This document shows positions 51,041 through 60,824 of a stretch of 64,000 nt of DNA, one piece after another (position 1 is the first letter of the stretch; each line of letters opens with the position of its first letter). Under the pieces are notes generated by a model. It had not been told where the DNA came from, made no database searches, and worked only from the letters and a program-made list of their open reading frames with translations. A program made the translations under genes and the position numbers. This stretch comes from Candidatus Micrarchaeota archaeon (lineage in GTDB: Archaea; Micrarchaeota; Micrarchaeia; Micrarchaeales; Micrarchaeaceae): positions 123,913 to 187,912 of the forward strand of contig JAGWHU010000001.1 of assembly GCA_028866575.1 (NCBI GenBank). Direction: 5' to 3'.

Positions 51041-51676
51041 ATGAGAAATGAAATAGGCAAATACATGAAGGGCACCACAACCATAGGCGTTGTGTGCTCT
51101 GACGGGGTTGTTATAGGCGCCGACACAAGGGCGACGATGGGTACATTCATATCGAATTCTGACGTGAGGAAGGTGTTCAAGATAGACAGCACAATAGGGA
51201 TGACGATAGCAGGCGCCGTTGGGGACGCACAGGACATAGTCAGGATAATCAGGGCGCAGAACGAGATATACAAGATGAACGAGAACAGGCCAATGTCGCC
51301 GAAATCAGCAGCTTCATTGCTTTCAATAATACTCCAGCAGAACAAGATGATGCCCTATTACGTGCAGCTACTCGTAGCGGGTATGGACGGTGACGAGCCG
51401 CAGATATACACGCTCGACCCTCTCGGCGGCAACACCGAGGAGTACAAGTTTACAGTTACAGGGAGCGGCTCGGAAGTGGCAATAGGATACCTTGAGGAAT
51501 CCTACAAAAAGGGGGTAACGACCAAGGAGGCCATAAAGAACGTGGCCCGGGCCCTTGCAATAGCAATCAAGAGGAATTCAGCCACTGGTGACGGGATGGT
51601 CATAGCAGCGATAACGAAATACGGCTATACCGAATACACCGGCAAGGATCTCGAAAAGGCGCTCGCCGCAAAGTAA
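51041..51676 (+). CDS. psmB: Proteasome subunit beta
   Basis: About 211 residues from ATG 51041, preceded by GGTGTATCA. A short propeptide MRNEIGKYMKG precedes the catalytic Thr (GTTTIGVV), exposed by self-cleavage after Gly. Conserved GADTRATMG, VRKVFKID (Lys33) and GSGSEVAIGYLEE with the DGDEPQIYTLDP strand identify the 20S beta type. An upstream in-frame ATG at 51011 is less likely because of the shared Shine-Dalgarno-like context at 51041. The alpha subunit is not in the window. Next to aCPSF1, as in many archaea. Confidence 0.93.
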   Translation: MRNEIGKYMKGTTTIGVVCSDGVVIGADTRATMGTFISNSDVRKVFKIDSTIGMTIAGAVGDAQDIVRIIRAQNEIYKMNENRPMSPKSAASLLSIILQQNKMMPYYVQLLVAGMDGDEPQIYTLDPLGGNTEEYKFTVTGSGSEVAIGYLEESYKKGVTTKEAIKNVARALAIAIKRNSATGDGMVIAAITKYGYTEYTGKDLEKALAAK

Positions 51677-51729
51677 TTTGATGATATTTTCTATAGGTTC
51701 ATACGGCACAACAACATACTACATTTAGC

Positions 51730-53703
51730 GTGATTTATTTGGAAGAGAGGGGAGTAGAGAACAAGGAGCAGGACAAGGAGCAGGCGGAAAGCATTTTCGA
51801 CAAGATAAAATCCATGATACCTGCTGGTGCCGGGTTCGTCAAGGCGGAATTCGAAGGCCCGGACATAGTGGTTTACCTTAAGAACGCAAAGCTGCTCTAC
51901 GAGGATGACAGCATAGTGAGGGGCATAGCTTCTTCCATAAAGAAGAAGCTGGTCATAAGGAGCGAGCTTAATTCCCTTATGGAGAAGCCGAAGGCCGAGG
52001 AGATAATAAGATCACTTGTGCCGAAGGACGCGGTGATAAACAACATAAAGTTCATCGATGACTTCTCCGAAGTGTACATAGAGGCGCTCAAGCCCGGGCT
52101 CGTGATAGGGAAGAGCGGGATGACGCTGAAGAGCATAGCCATGCAGACGAGCTGGACCCCGAAGGTGCTCAGGACCCCTACAATGGACAGCAACACCCTT
52201 ACAAGGGTGAGGCAGCTCATGTTCAACGAGGCTGATTTCAGGAAGAAGTTCCTGATAGGCGTCGGCAAGCAGATAAACAGGGTCATAACCAAGAGCGAGT
52301 GGCTCAAGGCCACTGCGCTTGGAGGATACAGGGAAGTCGGAAGGAGCAGCCTGCTTCTCGAGACCCCCCATTCAAAGATAATACTCGACTGCGGGCTCAT
52401 GCCGGAGCCTGCAATAAAGGGCCTTGATGCTAACAACGGCTCCGACATCAACAAGGCATTCCCGTATCTGGACAGCGCCAACCTGTCCATAAACGAGCTT
52501 GATGCTGTTGTAATAACGCATGCGCACATGGACCACATAGGGTTTGTGCCCTACCTGTTCAAGTTCGGGTATGAGGGGCCGGTTTACTGCACGCCCCCGA
52601 CAAGGGACATGGCCGCGCTGCTCCTCAACGACTACATAAAGCTGGTGCAGAGGTCAGGCGGCACCCCGTTGTACGGCGAGAAGGACATAAGGAAGATGCT
52701 AACGCATACGATAACGAGGGATTACGGCGAAGTCACCAACATAACGGACGAGCTTAAGCTCACATACCACAATTCCGGGCACATACTGGGGAGCGCAACT
52801 GTGCACCTACACGTAGGGGAGGGCATGTACAACATAGTCCACACCGGTGACATGAAATACGGGTTCACAAGGCTGTACGATCCAGCGAGCATAAAGTACC
52901 CGAGGATAGATTCCCTTTTCATAGAGAGCACTTACGGCGGCAACGGCGACGTGACAAAGAACAGGGCGGAGGCCGAGCGCGACCTGATGGAAACGATAAA
53001 ATCCACGGTAAGCAGAGGGGGGAAGGTGCTGATACCGCTTTTCGCAGTGGGAAGGGCGCAGGAGATGCAGCTTGTGCTCGAAAACTACATGGCAAACAAG
53101 CCTGAATACAAGATGGATGCACCGGTATACCTTGACGGGATGATACTGGAGGCCAGCGCCATGCATACTGCATATCCGGAATACCTCAAGGAAAGCCTCA
53201 GGAACCGCATACTTAACAACAGGTCCCCGTTTGAAAGCGAGATATTCGAAATAATAAAGGGGGAGCGCGAGGAGATATTCGACAAGGGCTCCTCAATAAT
53301 ACTCGCAAGCGGCGGAATGATGAACGGCGGCGCAAGCATAGAATACTTCAAGAGGCTTGCCGACGACCCGAAGAACACAATAATATTCGTCGGGTACAAC
53401 AGCTCGAATTCGCTAGGGAGGAGGATACAGAACGGCGTAAAGGAGATACCGCTTCCTGACGAAAACGGGAAGCTGATGCCCATAAAGGTCAACATGAACA
53501 TAAGGACTGTAGAGGGCTTTTCGGGCCACAGCGACAGGCACCAGTTGATACAGTTCGTCGAGAACCTGAGGCCCAAGCCGAAGAACGTGTTCACGATGCA
53601 CGGGGAGGAGCAGAAGTGCGAGGACCTTGCCAGGGCGATAGGAAGGATAATGCACATAGATGCGAGGGCGCCGATGAACCTCGATTCCATAAGGCTTAAG
53701 TAG
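51730..53703 (+). CDS. aCPSF1 termination/RNA-cleavage factor (beta-CASP, KH-KH-MBL)
   Basis: A 657-residue protein. Two N-terminal KH domains (residues about 20-150; PGLVIGKSGMTLKSIA holds the GxxG loop), a metallo-beta-lactamase domain with HAHMDHIG (motif 2), GHILGSATVHL, HTGDMKYG and SGHSDRHQ, and a beta-CASP domain with ESTYGGNGD and IFVGYNSSNSLGRRIQNG. aCPSF1 cleaves nascent RNA and terminates transcription in archaea. The start is GTG 51730. It is full length and follows psmB by about 50 bases. Sites are intact, so catalysis is expected. Confidence 0.95.
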   Translation: MIYLEERGVENKEQDKEQAESIFDKIKSMIPAGAGFVKAEFEGPDIVVYLKNAKLLYEDDSIVRGIASSIKKKLVIRSELNSLMEKPKAEEIIRSLVPKDAVINNIKFIDDFSEVYIEALKPGLVIGKSGMTLKSIAMQTSWTPKVLRTPTMDSNTLTRVRQLMFNEADFRKKFLIGVGKQINRVITKSEWLKATALGGYREVGRSSLLLETPHSKIILDCGLMPEPAIKGLDANNGSDINKAFPYLDSANLSINELDAVVITHAHMDHIGFVPYLFKFGYEGPVYCTPPTRDMAALLLNDYIKLVQRSGGTPLYGEKDIRKMLTHTITRDYGEVTNITDELKLTYHNSGHILGSATVHLHVGEGMYNIVHTGDMKYGFTRLYDPASIKYPRIDSLFIESTYGGNGDVTKNRAEAERDLMETIKSTVSRGGKVLIPLFAVGRAQEMQLVLENYMANKPEYKMDAPVYLDGMILEASAMHTAYPEYLKESLRNRILNNRSPFESEIFEIIKGEREEIFDKGSSIILASGGMMNGGASIEYFKRLADDPKNTIIFVGYNSSNSLGRRIQNGVKEIPLPDENGKLMPIKVNMNIRTVEGFSGHSDRHQLIQFVENLRPKPKNVFTMHGEEQKCEDLARAIGRIMHIDARAPMNLDSIRLK

Positions 53704-53715
53704 GCACGGCAACGG

Positions 53716-56700
53716 CTATTTTTTCCAGTAGCTTTTCAGCTCGTCGCAGTCCAGATCCTTTTCAAACAGGGATTTGCCCAATGCCCTTCCCAGTCTTGCA
53801 TTGAGCACTATTGGTATGTTCATGTCAACCGCCTTCCTCCTTATCCCGTAATCGATCTCCTGCATCCCGTTGTTCGTTATGACCATGTCTATCGACTTGC
53901 CGCTCATCATCTCAAGCACCTTCTCCGCATCCAGGGTTGGATGATTGTGCATGGGCGCAAGATCGAGGGTGTTGACCGTGATCCTTTCCGACAGCATGTC
54001 TGCCGTCTCCTTTAATATGCTCTTGTCGGTGTCCCCGTAAACGAGTATCCCCTTCCTTGGGATCCTGTTCGGCTGGGCGCCCAGCCAGCTCTTCAGAAGG
54101 GCTGAGCCGAAGCTCTTCCCCATAGCAGCGCTCTCGCCTGTGCTCCGCATCTCCGGACCAAGGAGCGGATACGAGCCCCTTAATTGCCCCCACGAGAACT
54201 GCGGGCTCTTTACTGCGAACGCGCCGTGAGTGGGCTCCTTGAACCCATTCCAATCATACCTTTCAAGTATGCCCTTAACCGCATAGTCTATCAGGTTGAC
54301 CCCGACGGACTTCGAAGAGAAAGGCATGGACCTGCTAGCCCTCATGTTGAGCTCTATCACGTGGGGCTCCCCCCTGTCTATTATGAACTGCAGGTTGAAA
54401 GGGCCCCTTATGTCAAGCTCGTTGACAAGCCTCAGCGCTATCTCTTTCATCCTCTTGTTAGAATATGCGTCTTCGTATGGCGTTGCAATGGTTGCGTCGC
54501 CGCTGTGCACCCCCGCCTCCTCGACATGGTAGAGCGACACTCCTATTGCGCTCCTGCCGTCGCTCCCGCAATCAAGCTCCGCCTCAACGCCCTCCTTTAT
54601 GAAATGGGAGACTGTCACAGGGTATTTCGGGGATATCCTTGTCGCAGCATCTATGTACATCATCAGTTCCTTCATGTTGTTTGCAGTTTTCATCGATGAT
54701 CCGCTCAGGACGTAGCTAGGCCTTACGAGGACAGGGAAGCCGAACTCCTCGATGAATCCCCTTATGTCATTTATCGATGTTGCGCTGGTCCAATCCGCCT
54801 GCTTTATGCCCAATTTCTCCAGCAGCGCGGAGAACCTGTCCCTGTTCTCCGCCATGTCTATGCTCCTCCCATTTGTCCCCAGCAGCTTTATACCTTTTTT
54901 CTCGAGCGAGAGCGCAAGGTTGTTCCCTATCTGCCCCGCAGCGAACGTCGCGATGTTGCTGAAGCGCTCCTTCCTGTGTATGTTGAGTACCGTTTCCTCC
55001 GTCAGCTCGTCGAAATAAAGCTTGTCAACGCGGTCCCAGTCCGTGGATACCGTTTCCGGATTGTAGTTAAGCACAGCTACCTCGTCAAAATACCTCTTCG
55101 CGCTTTCGGCAAGCGCAACCGCACCATAGTCGAACTCGACGGAAACCCCTATCCTGAATACTCCCGCGCCAAGCACCAGCAGCTTGCTCCTCTCCTGCTT
55201 CGTATCTATGTCGTCCTCGCTTCCTGAGTTTGTAGCATACAGATAATTGGTCCTTGCAGGGCATTCGCCTGCAAGGGTATCTATCTGCTTTATGGAAATG
55301 CCGTTGCCCCCGCCAGATCCCAATTGGCTGTCGCTAAATCCTAGTTTTTTGAGTTCGCCGCGCGATGCCTTCCCCTTCCTCCATTTCTCATAATTGCGCA
55401 CGATCCCCTCTATCTTTTTGAGGAAGAAGCTGTCGATGTTTGTTAACTTGTGCATCTCCTCAAGGGAAACGCCCTCCCTGAAGCCTTTCGCAACGTGGAG
55501 GAACCAGTAGGGCCTGTGCTCCTTCAGGATGCCGATGAGCTCCTTCCTTCCCATCGCGGAATTGTAGACAGCGCCTCCAACGATCCCAGGCTCCCTTATG
55601 TCGAGCATGCGTATTGCCTTCTGCATCGCTTCCTCGAAATTCCTGCCTATGGACATTACCTCGCCGATGCTCTTCATCTCTGTGCCTATGCTCCTGTCCA
55701 CGAACTCGAACTTGTGAAGGTCCCAACGCGGCATCTTGACGGTTATGTAGTCCAGGCTGGGCTCGAAGAATGCGGTAGTAGATTTTGATACGTTGTTCTT
55801 TATCTCGTATAGCCTGTGGCCCAGCGCCAGCTTCGCGCTCACGTACGCAAGAGGATATCCCGTGGCCTTGCTTGCAAGGGCGCTGGAGCGCGACATCCTG
55901 GGGTTCGTCTCTATTACGTAAAATTCGTAGCTGTTGGGGCTGAGCGCAAACTGCACGTTGCATTCCCCTATGAGGTTTATCGCATCCGCAACTCTTATGG
56001 CAACGCTGCGCATCGCCTGGAATTCGTGGTTGTCAAGCGTCTGGGCCGGGGTCACAACCGCCGAGTCTCCAGTATGCACGCCCATAGGATCGAGGTTCTC
56101 TATGCATGCAGTAACTGCGCAGTTGGCGTCCTTGTCCCTCACTACCTCGTATTCTATTTCCTTCCATCCATGCAGGAACTTCTCGATCAATACCTCCCCG
56201 ACTGAGCTTTGGGCAAAGGCCCTGTCCAATTCGGACACGAGCTGCCTTTCATTCCATAGAACTGCGGATCCCCTTCCGCCCAAATTGAAGCTTACGCGAA
56301 GCATTACCGGATAACCTATGCCCTTTGCGGCATTTATTGCAGATTCCTTGCTCCTTGCGCTTGCGCTCGGAGGTACCTGTATGCCGTGAGCGCGCATCGT
56401 CTTCCTGAATATGTCCCTGCTCAATGCCGTTTCTATGTCCTTGACTGAAGTGCCTAGCACCTTTACGTTGTACCTCTCCAGAACTCCGCTCCTGTACAGC
56501 TCAACCCCTGCATTAAGCGAGCTCTGCCCGCCGAACCCTATCATTATGCCCCAGGGCCTCTCCTCCCTTATCGTCTTTTCCACGAATTCCGCATTGGCAG
56601 GCAGAAGGTAAACCTTATCTGCCATACCGTAGCTTGTCTGCACAGTAGCCACGTTTGAATTCACGAGTATGCTTTCGTATCCTTCTTCCTTCAGCACCCT

Positions 56701-56799
56701 GAGCGCCTGGCTGGTGCTGTAATCGAACTCCGCGGCCTCGCCTATCTTCACGGGACCGGATCCAACGATTAGTATTTTTTTCCTTGTCTTTTTGGGCAT
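53716..56799 (-). CDS. carB: Carbamoyl phosphate synthase large subunit
   Basis: About 1027 residues. The start MPKKTRKKILIVGSGPVKIGEAAEFDYS aligns with E. coli CarB (MPKR...[21 protein letters not shown]), so ATG 56799 is preferred over 56817, which would overlap carA. Two homologous ATP-grasp halves are present: RVSFNLGGRGSAVLW and the matching VRPSYVLSGSSMK, ENLDPMGVHTGDS and HVEEAGVHSGDA, VIETNPRMSRSSALASKATGYPLA and VIELNMRASRSMPFSSKSVG. An MGS-like C-terminal domain (IDMVITNNGM) is present. It makes carbamoyl phosphate for pyrimidines and arginine from the ammonia CarA provides. Confidence 0.95.
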   Translation of the reverse strand: MPKKTRKKILIVGSGPVKIGEAAEFDYSTSQALRVLKEEGYESILVNSNVATVQTSYGMADKVYLLPANAEFVEKTIREERPWGIMIGFGGQSSLNAGVELYRSGVLERYNVKVLGTSVKDIETALSRDIFRKTMRAHGIQVPPSASARSKESAINAAKGIGYPVMLRVSFNLGGRGSAVLWNERQLVSELDRAFAQSSVGEVLIEKFLHGWKEIEYEVVRDKDANCAVTACIENLDPMGVHTGDSAVVTPAQTLDNHEFQAMRSVAIRVADAINLIGECNVQFALSPNSYEFYVIETNPRMSRSSALASKATGYPLAYVSAKLALGHRLYEIKNNVSKSTTAFFEPSLDYITVKMPRWDLHKFEFVDRSIGTEMKSIGEVMSIGRNFEEAMQKAIRMLDIREPGIVGGAVYNSAMGRKELIGILKEHRPYWFLHVAKGFREGVSLEEMHKLTNIDSFFLKKIEGIVRNYEKWRKGKASRGELKKLGFSDSQLGSGGGNGISIKQIDTLAGECPARTNYLYATNSGSEDDIDTKQERSKLLVLGAGVFRIGVSVEFDYGAVALAESAKRYFDEVAVLNYNPETVSTDWDRVDKLYFDELTEETVLNIHRKERFSNIATFAAGQIGNNLALSLEKKGIKLLGTNGRSIDMAENRDRFSALLEKLGIKQADWTSATSINDIRGFIEEFGFPVLVRPSYVLSGSSMKTANNMKELMMYIDAATRISPKYPVTVSHFIKEGVEAELDCGSDGRSAIGVSLYHVEEAGVHSGDATIATPYEDAYSNKRMKEIALRLVNELDIRGPFNLQFIIDRGEPHVIELNMRASRSMPFSSKSVGVNLIDYAVKGILERYDWNGFKEPTHGAFAVKSPQFSWGQLRGSYPLLGPEMRSTGESAAMGKSFGSALLKSWLGAQPNRIPRKGILVYGDTDKSILKETADMLSERITVNTLDLAPMHNHPTLDAEKVLEMMSGKSIDMVITNNGMQEIDYGIRRKAVDMNIPIVLNARLGRALGKSLFEKDLDCDELKSYWKK

Positions 56800-56803
56800 G
56801 GTC

Positions 56804-57910
56804 TCAATTCTTTGCATCTTTTATCATTTTGTCGAACGCCTTGAAGATGAATCCCGCATCGTTTGTGCCAGGCCTAGCCTCCGGATGGAACTGCGTGGTT
56901 ATCATGTTGCGCCTCCCGAATTTCATCCCCTCGACAATGCCATCGTCGGGGCTCAAAAACCACATTTTTGCGCCTTTGGGCATGTCCCTGCGCAATACCG
57001 CATATCCGTGATTGTGCGTAGTTATGTAAGCCTTGCCGGTAGTGACGTCTATTACTGCCTTGTTCACCGCCCTGTGGCCGAATTTCATCTTTCTGACTTT
57101 TCCCCCCAGCGCTATCGTGGCAATCTGGTGCCCTAAACATATCCCGAAAACCGGAAGCCCGTATTCCAGTATGCTCTTCATCGAATCCACTGTCGCATTC
57201 ATCATGTTGGGATTTCCGGGGCCGTTGCTGTAAACCACCCCGACTGGCCTGTATGACATTATCTGGCTTGCGGTGTAGTTGTACGGCACCCTTACTATAC
57301 TGTAACCCAGCCTTGACAGGTTTTCGAGTATTCCGTGCTTTACCCCGCAATCCACCACGACTATGCTTTTCCTGCCGTGGCCGTGCACTATCGGGCTTTT
57401 TGGCGAAACCCTGTCCAGGAAGTTTATCCTCGTGTACCTTTTGCCTAGTTCGCCTTCCGGATCCCTGAGTTTTCCCCTAGTCGATACCGCGCACATCATC
57501 GCTCCCTTGTCCCTTACCGTTTTCGTGAGCATCCTGGTGTCTATCCCGGATATCCCCGGAATGCCGCATTCCTTCATCCAGTCGTCCAGGTTCTTCTCGC
57601 TGCTCCATTTGTCGCTGCTGGTAAGCTCGCTGACAACAAGCCCCTCCACGTGTATTCTTTCCGACTCAAAATTAGCCAGTATCCTGTCTAACGTTTTCTT
57701 CTTGGGCACCCCGTAGTTTCCGACTAGCGGATGGGTCATTATGAGGATCTGCCCTGCGTATGAGGGGTCAGTGAGGCTTTCGGGATAGCCGTTCATAGAT
57801 GTCGTAAATACAAGCTCCCCGCTTTTGACCGCCCTGTGGCCAAAACGTTTCCCCGATAGCACCGTGCCGTCCTCAAGGTAAATGTATGCACTATCACTCA
57901 TAAAAGACAC
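56804..57910 (-). CDS. carA: Carbamoyl phosphate synthase small (glutaminase) subunit
   Basis: A 368-residue protein. The N-terminal domain has AYIYLEDGTVLSGKRFG and ELVFTTSMNGYPESLTDPSYAGQI. The class I glutaminase domain has the nucleophile Cys in PVFGICLGHQ, the His in TTQFHPEARPG and Glu after it. It releases ammonia from glutamine for CarB. carA-carB order and a four-base gap show an operon. Met-4 (MSDSAYIYLED) is an equally good start. The AT-rich gap 57911-57951 probably contains the promoter. Confidence 0.95.
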   Translation of the reverse strand: MSFMSDSAYIYLEDGTVLSGKRFGHRAVKSGELVFTTSMNGYPESLTDPSYAGQILIMTHPLVGNYGVPKKKTLDRILANFESERIHVEGLVVSELTSSDKWSSEKNLDDWMKECGIPGISGIDTRMLTKTVRDKGAMMCAVSTRGKLRDPEGELGKRYTRINFLDRVSPKSPIVHGHGRKSIVVVDCGVKHGILENLSRLGYSIVRVPYNYTASQIMSYRPVGVVYSNGPGNPNMMNATVDSMKSILEYGLPVFGICLGHQIATIALGGKVRKMKFGHRAVNKAVIDVTTGKAYITTHNHGYAVLRRDMPKGAKMWFLSPDDGIVEGMKFGRRNMITTQFHPEARPGTNDAGFIFKAFDKMIKDAKN

Positions 57911-57951
57911 AGAATCAATCGCATTAGGATTATTTAAGCATTACTGCATTG

Positions 57952-58155
57952 CTAATTTTGTCCTGTGTTTGTTACTATGTGCAGGCCCCCTCCGCTACCT
58001 CCTGATGAAGGGCATGGGCCGTTGGTGCAGTAGTGAAGCCCCCCGGCGCCCCCCGACGAGGCTCCGGTGTACACATAAGTTGTCAGGACAAAATACACGA
58101 GTATCAATACAGCTACCACTATCGTAGCCACGACAACCATCTCCACCATATCCAT
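57952..58155 (-). CDS. Small membrane protein with Gly/Ser/Cys-rich outer tail
   Basis: A 67-residue ORF: one membrane segment (VVVATIVVAVLILVYFVLTTYVY) then a Gly/Ser-rich outside tail with HYCTNGPCPSSGGSGGG and GQN at the end. The two Cys may form a disulfide. The family is unknown; the acidic-then-hydrophobic start (MDMVEMVVV) resembles a minimal pilin-like or signal-anchored peptide. It lies between carA and dnaJ on the same strand. Reality is supported by its composition but not by homology. Confidence 0.45.
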   Translation of the reverse strand: MDMVEMVVVATIVVAVLILVYFVLTTYVYTGASSGGAGGLHYCTNGPCPSSGGSGGGLHIVTNTGQN

Positions 58156-58215
58156 TTAACTACCTCTTGTAATTTCGCGACCAATGCTTTTTAGCGTTGC
58201 GAACATATATGTTTA

Positions 58216-58938
58216 TCAGAATATACCGAATTTGCCCTTCCTGCTGCCGCTGTCTATTTTGTCCGCCTTTATCCTGAACCTTTCCTTAACCAGTATGCGG
58301 CCTCCGCCCTTGCACTCCCTGCACGCCTTTTCGTATATCTTCCCTTTCCCCTTGCACTTGTTGCACGTTGTAACCATGTCAAACCTTCCGAAGAAGGTGT
58401 TCTGCTGCACGTGCCTCCTCCCGGAGCCGTTGCATATGTCGCATTTCACCTGCTTTGAGCCGGGTTCGCCCCCAGTGCCGCTGCAGTGCGCGCATATCTT
58501 GTACCTTTGCACCTCGAACTCCCTGTCAACTCCCTTCTCTATGTCGCTGAACGAAAGGTAGAGGTTTACTCCTGTCTGCTCCTGCTGCTGCTCAAAACCT
58601 GTATCGAACGTCTGCCCGAACCCGCCGAAACCACCGGTAAACACGTTTTCCTCGAACTCCCTTATTATGTCCTCGAAATTGAACCCCTTGAAGATGTCGT
58701 CCTCGCTGAATCTCCTGCTGAAGCCCTCCGGCCCGAAGGAATCGTATTGCTTGCGCTTGTTTTCGTCTATCAGGACTGCATAGGCCTCGTTGATTTCCTG
58801 CATCTTCGCCTCAGCTGTAGAGTCCTTGTTTACGTCAGGGTGGTACTTGAGGACGAGCTTCCTGTAGGCTTCCTTTACCTCGTCCCTCGTTGCGCCCTTT
58901 GATATGCCCAGTATCTTGTAATAGTCCTTATTCACCAT
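58216..58938 (-). CDS. dnaJ: DnaJ (Hsp40) co-chaperone, C-terminally shortened
   Basis: A 240-residue protein. The J domain is complete (KDYYKILGISKGATRDEVKEAYRKLVLKYHPD with HPD). A Gly/Phe linker follows, then CTD I, split by a zinc domain with four CxxCxGxG-type repeats (CAHCSGTGG, CDICNGSGR, CNKCKGKGK, CRECKGGGR). The chain stops soon after the last repeat, missing most of CTD I's end, CTD II and the dimer region; normal DnaJ is about 370-380 residues. It should still stimulate DnaK. It is the last gene of the HTH-grpE-dnaK-dnaJ operon. Confidence 0.92.
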   Translation of the reverse strand: MVNKDYYKILGISKGATRDEVKEAYRKLVLKYHPDVNKDSTAEAKMQEINEAYAVLIDENKRKQYDSFGPEGFSRRFSEDDIFKGFNFEDIIREFEENVFTGGFGGFGQTFDTGFEQQQEQTGVNLYLSFSDIEKGVDREFEVQRYKICAHCSGTGGEPGSKQVKCDICNGSGRRHVQQNTFFGRFDMVTTCNKCKGKGKIYEKACRECKGGGRILVKERFRIKADKIDSGSRKGKFGIF

Positions 58939-58954
58939 GTTGCACCGTCATTTG

Positions 58955-60808
58955 TTATGCACCGGATCCTGCAGAGTCGTCATTGCCGCCATCCTTAGGG
59001 CCTGCTCCATCAGTCCCATCGCCAGGGTTCTGTTCGGGGCCTCCTCCGCCGCCTGCTCCCTTGTACATGCTTCCCCCTATATCCTGGAGTGTCTTCTGCA
59101 ACGCCTCCGATTTCTCCCTTATCCTGTTGTAGTCGTCCCCCTTTAGCGCTTCCTCCAGCTCCTTCTTCGCCCCCTCAACTTTCTCCTTTACACCTGCAGG
59201 TATCTTGTCCTTGAATTCCTCGAGTGACTTCTCTGCAGTGTATACTAGCGATTCTGCGCCGTTCTTGGTTTCTATGTTCTCGCGAATCCTCTTGTCTTCC
59301 TCTTCGTGCGCCTTCGCCTCAGCTGACATCTTGTCTATGTCCTCCTTGCCCATCTTGTGCGGTGCCACTATGTCCATGCTTTGCGCTTTTCCGGTTGCCT
59401 TGTCCTTGGCTGTCACGTGCAGTATGCCGTTGGAATCTATGTCGAATGTCACCTCTATTTGGGGAATGCCCCTCCTTGCAGGCGGTATCCCTGTCAGCGC
59501 AAACCTCCCTAGATCCACGTTGTCCTTGGCAAGGGCGCGCTCCCCCTGCACCACGTGTATGTCCACTTGCGTCTGCGAGTCCTCCGCCGTTGTAAATACC
59601 TGCGTTTTCTTTATCGGTATGGTGGTGTTCCTTTCTATCAGCCTCGTGGCAACGCCGCCTAGAGTCTCTATGCTCAGGGACAGCGGCGTAACGTCAAGAA
59701 GCACCAGGTCCTTGACATCCCCTGTAAGCACGCCTGCCTGAACCGCTGCGCCGAGCGCAACAGCCTCCATAGGATCAACGCCCCTTTCAACCCTTTTGTC
59801 CAGCAATTGCTCAACGTATTTCTGAACTACAGGCATCCTCGTCGGGCCGCCTATGAGGATTATCTTGTCAATGTCCGCAGTGGTTATTTTCCCGTCCTTG
59901 AGCGCCTGCTCCACAGGCCTGCCGGTCTTTTCCACTATCGGCATGACAAGGCTCTCAAGCTTTGCCCTGCTCAGGTTATACGTGAAGTTGACCGGCTTTC
60001 CGTCCTTGCCCTCTGCAAGGAATGGAAGGTTTATGTCAGTGTTCAAAGTCGTGGAGAGCTCTATCTTGGCCTTTTCCCCGGCTTCCCTCAACCTTTGCAT
60101 CGCCTGCGGACTTTTCCTCAGGTCTATTCCATGCTGCTTGCTAACCTCACCTGCAAGGAAGTCCACGAGCACGTTGTCCATGTCAGTACCCCCAAGCTGC
60201 GTGTCTCCGCTTGTCGCCTTTACCTCGAATACCCCTTTCCCGAATTCCATAATGGTTACGTCAAGGGTGCCTCCTCCGAAGTCGTATACCAGTATCTTCA
60301 TCTCCCTTTCGGACTTGTTGATCCCGTAGGCTAGCGCTGCGGCTGTAGGCTCGTTCACAAGCCTCAATACCTCAAGCCCGGCGATTTCCCCCGCATCCTT
60401 TGTCGCCTGCCTTTGGTTGTCGTTGAAATATGCTGGTACTGTTATTACCGCCTTCTTTACCTCCTCCCCAAGATATGCCTCTACGTCATGCTTTATCTTC
60501 TGGAGTATCATCGCGGACAATTCCTGCGGGGTATACTCCTTGCCGAATATCTTGTACTTGTAATCAGTTCCCATCTTTCGCTTGAATGCGGTTACGGTGC
60601 CCTCGGGATTAGCAACAGCCTGCCTTCTGGCAGGCTCTCCGACAAGCCTCTGGCCGTCCTTTGTGAACGCGACATAGCTGGGAAAAGCCTTGCCGTACAG
60701 CGACACTCCCTCAAGGCTTGGTATGATTGTCGGCTTGCCGCCTTCCAGTACTGCGGCAGCAGAATTTGATGTTCCAAGATCTATTCCTATGATTTTCATT
60801 TTTTTCAC
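58955..60808 (-). CDS. dnaK: Molecular chaperone DnaK (Hsp70)
   Basis: A 617-residue Hsp70. Phosphate 1 motif [17 protein letters not shown], phosphate 2 [13 protein letters not shown], the adenosine motif [13 protein letters not shown], interdomain linker [12 protein letters not shown], substrate-binding domain and helical lid, ending in a Gly/Pro/Asp-rich tail. It is of the bacterial type that a minority of archaea have acquired. It lies between grpE (16 bases upstream) and dnaJ (16 bases downstream), under a common heat-shock promoter. Confidence 0.97.
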   Translation of the reverse strand: MKKMKIIGIDLGTSNSAAAVLEGGKPTIIPSLEGVSLYGKAFPSYVAFTKDGQRLVGEPARRQAVANPEGTVTAFKRKMGTDYKYKIFGKEYTPQELSAMILQKIKHDVEAYLGEEVKKAVITVPAYFNDNQRQATKDAGEIAGLEVLRLVNEPTAAALAYGINKSEREMKILVYDFGGGTLDVTIMEFGKGVFEVKATSGDTQLGGTDMDNVLVDFLAGEVSKQHGIDLRKSPQAMQRLREAGEKAKIELSTTLNTDINLPFLAEGKDGKPVNFTYNLSRAKLESLVMPIVEKTGRPVEQALKDGKITTADIDKIILIGGPTRMPVVQKYVEQLLDKRVERGVDPMEAVALGAAVQAGVLTGDVKDLVLLDVTPLSLSIETLGGVATRLIERNTTIPIKKTQVFTTAEDSQTQVDIHVVQGERALAKDNVDLGRFALTGIPPARRGIPQIEVTFDIDSNGILHVTAKDKATGKAQSMDIVAPHKMGKEDIDKMSAEAKAHEEEDKRIRENIETKNGAESLVYTAEKSLEEFKDKIPAGVKEKVEGAKKELEEALKGDDYNRIREKSEALQKTLQDIGGSMYKGAGGGGGPEQNPGDGTDGAGPKDGGNDDSAGSGA

Positions 60809-60824
60809 CTTTTAAGCAGCAAAT

